Source: Flavobacteriaceae bacterium
GTDB taxonomy: Bacteria > Bacteroidota > Bacteroidia > Flavobacteriales > Flavobacteriaceae
Assembly: GCA_947472705.1 (NCBI GenBank)
Contig: CANJDA010000029.1
Coordinates: 1 to 17,176 of the forward strand
Direction: 5' to 3'
Length of the DNA: 17,176 nt
A program made the translations under genes and the position numbers. The notes beneath the pieces are model-generated. The model ran no database searches and was not told the origin of the DNA. It saw only the letters and a list, made by a program, of their open reading frames with translations. Below, piece by piece: positions 8,955 through 15,900 of this stretch; positions within the stretch are counted from its first letter, which is position 1; the number at the start of each line of letters is the position of its first letter.

Positions 8955-9010
8955 AGCTCCCCTCCTTTTCAAGGAGGGGTGGCAGCCAAAGGATGACGGG
9001 GTGGTTCTTC
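8955..9010 (-). repeat. Right arm of the inverted-repeat element (two hairpins)
   Basis: Hairpin 2 is CCCCTCCTT (8959-8967), loop TTC, AAGGAGGGG (8971-8979), a perfect 9-bp stem whose last base pair differs from the left arm but is still paired. Hairpin 1 is shorter and imperfect: CAGCC (8983-8987), loop AAA, GGATG (8991-8995), with a central G-A mismatch. The arm is 3 bp shorter than the left one because of this hairpin. Confidence 0.78.
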
Positions 9011-9031
9011 TTTTAAAAAAATAGCTATAAC

Positions 9032-9058
9032 AAAAAAAGGCCGCCCTCTCGGGCAGCC
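9032..9058 (-). terminator. Minus-strand intrinsic terminator
   Basis: Read on the minus strand, GGCTGCCC, loop GAGA, GGGCGGCC forms an 8-bp stem (one G-U pair) followed by seven T residues. On the plus strand these are 9051-9058, 9047-9050, 9039-9046 and 9032-9038. It lies 24 bp beyond the stop of the small minus-strand ORF ending at 9083, so a minus-strand gene really ended here, even though little of it survives. Confidence 0.85.
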
Positions 9059-9082
9059 TCCAAAACAACAAGTACCAGAAAC

Positions 9083-9220
9083 CTAAGCCGCTAAAGCAAT
9101 TTTCTTATCCTTAACTGCATCAATAAAAGCATCTATTTCTGCAATTTGAAGGTCGACTCTTGCTAAGTCGGTTTCTTTTTGTAACAAGGCTATCACCCTA
9201 TTTTCCAATAAAGAGGCCAT
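9083..9220 (-). CDS. 45-codon ORF, probably the 3' end of a lost gene fused to antisense hsdR sequence
   Basis: The ORF runs from ATG (9220-9218) to TAG (9085-9083) and encodes 45 residues beginning MASLLENRVI and ending KDKKIALAA, mostly amphipathic helix with many Leu, Ile, Asp and Lys. It is directly followed by a good minus-strand terminator, which supports a genuine 3' end of a gene. However, its first ~11 codons (about 9188-9220) are antisense to sequence that reads as HsdR on the plus strand. The likely explanation is that the last ~34 codons are the tail of another gene whose body was deleted, and the ATG was supplied by chance from the HsdR remnant. I do not recognise the family. Whether it is translated is unknown. 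Confidence 0.4.
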   Translation of the reverse strand: MASLLENRVIALLQKETDLARVDLQIAEIDAFIDAVKDKKIALAA

Positions 9221-10016
9221 AGAAGTTGTTACGATGCCCGATTATGAAAAGATAGCCGAGAAGTTTGAAGAAGCTTTGAAAGAATTGCGTGAAATCGCCC
9301 CCACCTATCAAAGTGTGAACGACTTGGAAAGCGAGGATTATGAAGCACTCTTTGTACAGGCCTTCAGACGGTTGTTGCGCAACATGAATGTACTGCAATC
9401 CTACACCGATTTTGATTGGAATGATTTGGATATCGACGAACAAGAATTTGAGGATTATAAAAGCAAGTACCTAGACTTATACCAAAAAGTAAAACAAGAC
9501 CAGCAAAAACAAAAAACATCCATACTGGAGGATATTGATTTTGAACTAGAACTAATACACCGCGACCAAATCAACGTAGCCTACATCTTGAAATTGCTTT
9601 CCCAAATGAAAAATGCAACCCTTTCGGACGCCAAAGCACAAAAGAAAGCCATCATGGATTTGTTGGGTGGTGATATCCAATTGAGAAGTAAACGAGAATT
9701 GATTCAGAAGTTTATTGATGAAAATATGCCCTTCATAAAAGACGGGGACAACATTGAAGATGAGTTTGAGAAATTCTGGCAAGAACAAAAAGTTTTGGCT
9801 TTAGGCAAACTATGCGAAGAAGAACATCTGGACAAAGCCCAATTCAAATCTTTAATTGATGCCTATGTCTACAGTGGAAGAGAACCCATAAAGGATGAAG
9901 TTTTCCAATGTCTAGATAATAGACCAAGTATTCTCCAAGCAAGAGTTATTGGCGATAGAATTATTGCTAAGATGAAAGAGTTTGTGGAGGTGTTTGTTAA
10001 AGGGATGGTGGCTTAG
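9189..10016 (+). pseudogene. hsdR: Remnant of type I restriction subunit R (HsdR), C-terminal quarter only
   Basis: From the ATG at 9234 this frame gives 260 residues, but in-frame sequence just upstream (9189-9233, AITLFSNKEAIEVVT) also reads like HsdR, so the first ATG is not the ancestral start. A stop at 9147-9149 closes the frame. Family-typical segments are FEDYKSKYLDLYQKVK (residues 79-94 from the ATG), ILEDIDFELELIHRDQINVAYIL (105-127), QLRSKRELIQKFIDENMP (154-171) and the FWQEQK...CEEE stretch (about 186-202). These belong to the C-terminal helical region of HsdR (DUF3387-like), which in EcoR124I-type enzymes docks the motor on the methylase core. The intact subunit is about 1000 residues. 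The PD-(D/E)XK nuclease and SF2 helicase domains are absent, so no restriction is possible. No hsdM or hsdS lies in the window. The remaining frame has no internal stop, so decay is recent or the fragment is retained. Confidence 0.85.
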
Positions 10017-10095
10017 TAACAGCTATTGTATAAAACCAGGCACTCTATATATGTTTATCCGTACTATCAAGAGAGAAAACAGTATATGTATCAAC

Positions 10096-10127
10096 AAAAA
10101 GCCCCAAGCAAACGCTTGGGGCTTTTT
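10096..10127. terminator. Bidirectional terminator between the HsdR remnant and the OmpA-protein operon
   Basis: GCCCCAAGC (10101-10109) pairs perfectly with GCTTGGGGC (10114-10122) around an AAAC loop. It is flanked by A5 on the left and T5 on the right, so it should work in both directions. It ends the minus-strand operon 19 bp past the stop of the OmpA-domain gene and also closes any plus-strand transcript from the HsdR remnant. The 79 bp between the remnant's stop codon and this site show no other feature. Confidence 0.93.
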
Positions 10128-10146
10128 ACAGTTAAAAAGTAAAAGA

Positions 10147-12015
10147 TTACTTCACAATCAAGAATTCAGAACGACGGTTTTGAGCGTGTTGTTCTTCGGT
10201 GCAATTTTCACCACAATCTACTTTTGGTTCTAACTCTCCCATTCCTTTTCCAGAAATTCTGTTAGCTGCAATACCTTTTGAAATTACATATTGTACTGTT
10301 GCTTTAGCTCTTTTGTCTGAAAGGTCTAGGTTGTATTTGTCACTTCCTCTGTTATCCGTATGAGAACGAGCAAGGATAACCAATTTTTCATTGTTTTTCA
10401 TCACTTGAACTAATTTGTCTAGCTCAAATGCTCCTTCTTGAGTGATATTACTTTTATTAAATTCGAAGAAAATTGGTTTTAATACAATTTCATCTTCTTT
10501 AACAATTACATCTATTGGTTGTAAGGCAGCATCCACTTTGGCTGATGGCCCTTTGCTTTTAGTAACAGCAAAAGTATTTCCTTCGAAACCATCTTTTGAA
10601 GCTTGTACTACATAAGGTTTGTCACATTCTACTCTGTAAGTAACTTCCCCTTTTGCATTTGACATTTCAGTAGCAATTACATTTTTCTTGTCATCTAAAA
10701 TAGAAACGCTTGCGTTAGCTAAAATTTCACCCGTTTTTGCATTGGTAACTACAACCATTACATCAACACCACAAATTGGGTTTACAACAAAAATATCGTC
10801 GTTACCATTACGATTACTGGATAAGAAACCAATGTTTTTAGTTCCGTTAAAAGTGAAAGCGAAATCATCTTTTTCCGTATTTACTGGTTTGCCTAAATTA
10901 GTAGCATCGCCACCTTTTGACAAATCAATTTGGTAAATATCTAAACCGCCTAATCCTTGTTTACCACTAGACGCGAAGTATAATGTTTTATTATCATCTG
11001 CAATGTATGGGAAACTTTCGTTGCCTTCAGTATTTACTTTATTGCCTAAGTTTTGAGGCTCTCCATAAGTACCGTCTGCATTTACGCTTACTTTCCAAAT
11101 ATCTACGCCACCTAAACTTCCAGGTCTGTTAGAAGAAAAATACAAAGTTTTTCCATCTCTGCTCAAACTTGGGTTGCTCGTAGAAAATTCTTTACTATTA
11201 AAAGGTAATATTACAATGTCACCCCAAGTATCACCTTTTTTAATTGCTTTATAGATACTGTTTCTTCCTAATTTTAATTTATTGGCTTTATCTTTTTCAA
11301 AAGTGCCTTCTCTAAAACTATCACTTGAAAAATAAACAGTGTTCCCATCTGCACTCATAGTCAATGGACCATCATGATACTTAGAATTTAATGAAGTAAC
11401 AGTTGTAGCGTTAGTAATTGTTCCGTCTGTGTTATAATCTGCACGGTAAATGTCTAAAAATGGTTCATCTGTCCAACCATAGTTTTTACGCGCGCCATTT
11501 CGGGCACTGGCAAAATATAAAGCATTATCATAAAGCACCGCTGCAAAATCAGACTTATCACTACTTATATCCGATGAATTAACATTGTACAATTTCGCTT
11601 TATCTAATAATTTCGGAACATAATTTGGATTATCCTTAAATGCTTTTGCACGAGAATCAGATGGAGCCGCTGCAGCAAATTTTTGCATTTGTTTGTTCGA
11701 TTCTTCATATTTCCCGTTGGCTTTCAACATTTGCGCATAACGATAGTATGTTTCTGCATCTTGTGTCATTTCAGTAGCTTTGGCATACCATTTAACAGCT
11801 TCGGCAGAATTAAACATATTATAGTAGCTATCGGCTAATTGTTTGTAAACATATCCTGTTGACTTACCGTCTTCAACAAGTTTTAAATAGGCTTTTGCGG
11901 CATCAACATATTCATATCTATTGAATAATTTGTCTGCAGTCTTAGTGTTTTTATCTTGAGCCGAAACAGTAAAACTAATGGCTACCAGACTTAATGTTAT
12001 ATATAGTTTTTTCAT
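10147..12015 (-). CDS. Periplasmic TPR / PD40 beta-propeller / OmpA-domain protein (PorE-like)
   Basis: The 622-residue protein has a Sec signal peptide (1-19, VSA before Q20) and then domains in the order seen in T9SS-associated PorE-type proteins. These are helical TPR repeats (about 25-130), a WD40-like PD40 propeller with repeated SxDGKTLYFSSNRPG and LGGVDIW/LGGLDIY blades (about 150-410), a carboxypeptidase-regulatory-like beta-sandwich (about 415-500), and an OmpA-type peptidoglycan-binding domain (about 515-622). The last has HTDNRG (552-557) and LSDKRA, where D567 and R569 are the expected diaminopimelate ligands. Two cysteines in DCGENC (601, 605) could form a disulfide. It lacks the lipobox cysteine of Porphyromonas PorE, so it is probably soluble in the periplasm. 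It is the third gene of the operon, 18 bp after the porP/sprF-like gene, and likely ties the outer-membrane partner to the cell wall. Confidence 0.92.
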   Translation of the reverse strand: MKKLYITLSLVAISFTVSAQDKNTKTADKLFNRYEYVDAAKAYLKLVEDGKSTGYVYKQLADSYYNMFNSAEAVKWYAKATEMTQDAETYYRYAQMLKANGKYEESNKQMQKFAAAAPSDSRAKAFKDNPNYVPKLLDKAKLYNVNSSDISSDKSDFAAVLYDNALYFASARNGARKNYGWTDEPFLDIYRADYNTDGTITNATTVTSLNSKYHDGPLTMSADGNTVYFSSDSFREGTFEKDKANKLKLGRNSIYKAIKKGDTWGDIVILPFNSKEFSTSNPSLSRDGKTLYFSSNRPGSLGGVDIWKVSVNADGTYGEPQNLGNKVNTEGNESFPYIADDNKTLYFASSGKQGLGGLDIYQIDLSKGGDATNLGKPVNTEKDDFAFTFNGTKNIGFLSSNRNGNDDIFVVNPICGVDVMVVVTNAKTGEILANASVSILDDKKNVIATEMSNAKGEVTYRVECDKPYVVQASKDGFEGNTFAVTKSKGPSAKVDAALQPIDVIVKEDEIVLKPIFFEFNKSNITQEGAFELDKLVQVMKNNEKLVILARSHTDNRGSDKYNLDLSDKRAKATVQYVISKGIAANRISGKGMGELEPKVDCGENCTEEQHAQNRRSEFLIVK

Positions 12016-12033
12016 TTTTGGATACTTTATAAA

Positions 12034-12957
12034 TTAGAAATATCTAGGAGATTGTGATACTTTTTTCGGGAAGTTTAAATCAAATAATAAAATAACCTCG
12101 TGCGAAGCTGGAGCCACAGTATTAATATCTGAAATAACATGATCGTAAGCGTATCCTATTTTTAAATTAGGGGTAATGGCAAAATTTACCATTGCTCCAA
12201 AGGAGTCTTCTAACCTATAGGTTAATCCTAATTCTAACTTATCATACATTAAAAAGTTAGTAGACACATCAAAAGAGGTAGGTGCATTCAATGATGATTT
12301 AATCATTGCAAATGGTTTGAATTTTAAATTAGGATTTATATCAAACACATACCCTCCTGTCAAGAAGTAGTGCAATACTTCAGTACCGTACTTTGCTCCA
12401 TTAAAGTCAAGATATTTAGACTTTAACATATTTGGTGCAGAAAACGCTATATAATATTTCTGTGTATAATAAAATACCCCGGCACCTACGTTAAGAAACG
12501 TGGCGCTCGGGTTAGCAGCATAAAATGGATCGCTAGGATTTGGTTGTGGTAAAGTAGGAGGAATAGAAGTAAAATCAACCTTATGCATCGTCGCTCCGGC
12601 TTTTAAACCGAATGCCAAACGATGTTCTCCACCCATATTTAAAGTATAGGAGAAATCAGCATAAAAGTTATTTTCTTCTACTGGACCAATTTTATCCGAA
12701 ATAACAGAAAGACCAAGTCCTACACTTTTTCCAACTGGGCTATGTATAAAGAAGGTTCCGGTTGTTGGAGCTCCTTCAATTCCTACCCATTGAGCACGGT
12801 AAAGCAACCCTCCTGATAAACTCTCTTTAGATCCTGCATAAGCTGGATTAATTACACTCATATTATACATGTATTGAGTGTAGTTTGGATCTTGTTGCGC
12901 TTGTACATCTGTTAAGACAGATAAAGCCAATATTGCAATGAAATATATTTTCTTCAT
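12034..12957 (-). CDS. PorP/SprF-family T9SS-associated outer-membrane protein
   Basis: The 307-residue protein begins at the ATG at 12957, which is followed directly by MKKIYFIAILAL and a signal peptide cut near VQA before Q. An in-frame ATG at 12978 would only add seven residues (MHLKQNK) before the signal and is less likely. After cleavage comes the family hallmark QQDPNYTQYMYNMSVINPAYAGS, then alternating beta-strands of a small outer-membrane barrel, and a terminal SPRYF ending in Phe. In F. johnsoniae SprF is needed to secrete the type B adhesin SprB, and paralogues sit next to their cargo genes. Here the gene is 35 bp downstream of a giant type B cargo gene and 18 bp upstream of an OmpA-domain gene, so it is most likely the dedicated export or anchoring partner of that cargo. 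Confidence 0.93.
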   Translation of the reverse strand: MKKIYFIAILALSVLTDVQAQQDPNYTQYMYNMSVINPAYAGSKESLSGGLLYRAQWVGIEGAPTTGTFFIHSPVGKSVGLGLSVISDKIGPVEENNFYADFSYTLNMGGEHRLAFGLKAGATMHKVDFTSIPPTLPQPNPSDPFYAANPSATFLNVGAGVFYYTQKYYIAFSAPNMLKSKYLDFNGAKYGTEVLHYFLTGGYVFDINPNLKFKPFAMIKSSLNAPTSFDVSTNFLMYDKLELGLTYRLEDSFGAMVNFAITPNLKIGYAYDHVISDINTVAPASHEVILLFDLNFPKKVSQSPRYF

Positions 12958-12992
12958 TTTGTTTTGTTTTAAATGCAAATTATTTTAGGTCC

Positions 12993-15900
12993 TTAGTTTT
13001 CTCTGTTGATGTAAATCCAACCTGTTCTGGTTTCTCCATTAGCACGATTGAAGACATAATAGTATGTTCCGTCTGGTAATTCATCGCCGCTATTAGATTC
13101 TCCTTTCCATTGGTTGGTATAGTCTGTTTTACTATATACTTCCATTCCGTAACGGTTGAAGATAGTAATCTTTTTAACGTTAAATCCAGATAAGTCAAAT
13201 ACATCATTTAAGCCATCACCATTAACTGAAATACCTTTTTGAATTGTACACGCAATATCTTCAGCGCTTACTACAACTTGATCGGTACTAACACATCCGT
13301 TAAAAGTAACTGTAACGGTATAAGTTCCTGCTGTAGATACTGTAAGTGTTTGAGCGTTTCCAACTACTACTGATGAGTCATTTTCCCATGAGAAAGTAAC
13401 TGAAGGATCAAAAGTTCCTGATGTTGGTGACACAGTAAGTACGAAAGCATTATTTTGACAATCTCCTACGGCACTAATAGCAACAGAATCTAATATATTA
13501 ACCGTTAAACTTCCATTGTTGGCACATTGTCCTGCATCAGGAGTAAAACTATAAGTAGCTGTCGCAGTTGTACTAATAGTACTTGGTGACCAAGTTCCAG
13601 TAATTCCTTCTATTGAAGTTGAAGGTAGTGAAGGAACATTTGTATCTCCATTACATAATGACGCAATTGGCTGGAACGTAGGAGTTACTTTTGGAGTAAC
13701 TGTAATCGTTAAAGTTGCCGTGTTAGCACATTGATTAGCTCCTGGAGTAAACGTATATGTTGTTGTAACCGTATTGTTCAATGCTGGCGACCATGTACCT
13801 GTATAACCATTCAATGAAGTAGTTGGTAAAGCACTCAAGGCATCACCACTACATATTGTTGCAACTCCATTAAATGTTGGTGTTACTTTTGGATTAACCG
13901 TTATAGTCAATGTAGTCGTAGTAGCACATTGATTAACATCTGGAGTAAAGGTGTAAGTCGTCGTTGTAGTATTATCTAAAGCCGGCGACCAAGTTCCAGT
14001 ATAACCATTTAATGACGTTGTTGGTAGTGCGTTTAAGGCATCACCATTACATATTGCTGCAACAGCATTAAATGTAGGCGTTACTTTTTGGTTTACTGTA
14101 ATGGTTAAGTTGGCCGTTGAAGCACATTGACCTGCATCCGGAGTGAATGCATAAGTAGCAGTTAATGTATTATCAACAGTAGATGGATTCCATGTACCAG
14201 TAACACCTTCCAAAGAAGTGGCTGGTAAGGTAACTGCATCACCATTACAAATTGTTATTGGATTAAATGTAGTTGTAATTTGACCTACTATAGGACCAAC
14301 AGTTACATTAAATGGTAATGAATAACATCCTGTTATTAAATCATGAACAGTAATAGTATGAGATCCAGGTGCAACCCCTGTAAAGGTAGTTCCTGATTGG
14401 TATGTACCACTATCTAAACTATATTCATAAGTTGATGTAAAATAACTATAGGTTCCAACATTGGTATAATCAACAACAGTAGCAACATCATCTATTGATG
14501 TCCAATCTGCAGGATTCCATGTGACGCTTGGAACAGTAGCCGTATTCAATCTTCTGTAGGTATAACCCGCTTGCCCTGCTGGTGTATAGGTCGAACCGTC
14601 TGTTGTACCCCATAAATCAACTAAAACATCCGATGAGTCAGTTAATCTTATATTATCATTATAATTTACTCCTGAACAAGAAACGAATGTTTGGTCTGGA
14701 ACAATACCTGTAATATTTGCATCACCACTTACTTTAATCACATTAGTAGAATTATTAGCTATTATCCCAGATAATTGTAAATCACAAGATGCATTCTCTG
14801 TCGTTGGAGGATTACCCCAAGTATAGAATTTTAATTTGTAATTAGATAAATCAACAGGCGATCCAGTACCATTATACAACTCAACATAAGTTAAATTAAA
14901 TGTACTAGCGTCAGTAACCTCAGAGATGAATAAATTAGCTGGTAAGCCACCTCCTGAAGTATTAAGCGGACTTGTAACTTCAATGGTTCCTGTTTGAACC
15001 GTACAAGTTGGATCAGTAACTGTTACTGTTGGTGCTGGCAATGTTTGAATAGAAACCGTTCCAGAAGCTGGTTGTGAAGGACAACTCAAGCTTGAAATAG
15101 TAATGGTATCTAACAAATTACCAATACTTGGACTTCCTCCTGCACTTGATACCGAAACAAAACGCAAGGTGTAATTATTTCCACCTGTATTTGGTACAGT
15201 GTAATTTACGGTATGATACCCCCAAGCGGTATTTCCATCTGAATAATTACCTAAGCTTACATATGGCCCTCCTACAGGTCCAACTTCTACTCCCACAACG
15301 TCAGTTCCTTGACGTCCTCTGTGTGCAAAAGAAACTGATATAGAAGTACCTGGTATAACACTGAAATCTTGGTATAATGTTCCAGGAGTATTAGCATTTA
15401 ATTCTACTAAATTATTTCCTGAATAAGGCGCTACTCCTTCAAATCCTGGAGGCCAAAACTCGATAACAGCATCTGTTGCAGTAGTATTCCAACATGGAAC
15501 TAAATTATCTGCAATTAAATTTGGTGTAGTACCTGTAGCAACTGGTGTTTCAAAATCTGAATTACAGAAAGTATTCACTTGTGAGATTACAACGCTATAT
15601 GTTCCTGCAATATTTGTATCAAACGATGCCACGTTACCTGGGTCAGTAGCTCCTGTTGGAACTGTCCAAACATAAGTGTAATTTCCAGGAATAGCTGGAG
15701 TTGCCGTTACCGTTGCTAAAGAACCCGGACAGAAAGTTGGATTATTTACAGTAACCAATAATTCAGGATTAACTATAATGTTTAAAGTGGTAGGCAAAGC
15801 ACATTGTGCCGTGTCTGGTGTAAAGGTATACGTAGTAGTTTGTGTGTTATCCAAAGCTGGAGACCAAGAACCTGTAATACTATTATTAGAAGTAATTGGT

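Larger units (their letters stand above)
8810..9010. repeat. 201-bp inverted-repeat element made of two double-hairpin REP-like arms
   Basis: The left arm (8810-8868) and the reverse complement of the right arm (8955-9010) share GAAGAACCACCCCGTCA at the outer end and GCCACCCCTCCT...AGGAGGGGAGCT at the inner end. They differ mainly in one short hairpin between these blocks and in a hairpin loop. The 86-bp centre is AT-rich, has no ORF, and carries a further small inverted repeat (ACTATTA at 8890-8896 with TAATAGT at 8911-8917). From general familiarity, 'CCACCCCGTC...CCACCCCTCC' palindromes are widespread intergenic repeats in Flavobacteriia. A paired inverted arrangement is what BIME/MITE-like elements mobilised by REP-associated tyrosine transposases look like. 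No transposase is encoded here. No clean target-site duplication was identified. Confidence 0.8.

Noticed and set aside
8810..9010. Considered as a CRISPR fragment or an insertion sequence end.
   Set aside because: The arms are inverted, not direct, repeats with no spacer series, and there is no transposase ORF in the 201 bp.
9083..9220. Considered as an antitoxin or toxin of a small TA pair with the HsdR remnant.
   Set aside because: No toxin or antitoxin motif is visible, the partner is plainly HsdR-derived, and the ORF's start codon lies antisense to HsdR sequence.
9982..10233. An 83-codon plus-strand frame running from the HsdR remnant into the end of the OmpA-domain gene.
   Set aside because: It overlaps HsdR coding sequence, crosses a perfect bidirectional terminator and then runs antisense to conserved OmpA-domain codons; no protein-like motif.
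12958..12978. An upstream ATG adding seven residues to the PorP/SprF-like protein.
   Set aside because: The hydrophobic signal peptide with its MKK start begins at the second ATG (12957); the extension would put a polar stretch before it.
12980..13207. A 75-codon minus-strand frame just upstream of the PorP/SprF-like gene.
   Set aside because: It lies in another frame of the conserved type B sorting domain of the giant gene and shows no independent features.
13485..14281. Regular 198-bp spacing considered as a CRISPR-like or satellite array.
   Set aside because: The period is 66 codons inside an open frame, with conserved protein motifs and drifting third positions; it is a coding repeat.
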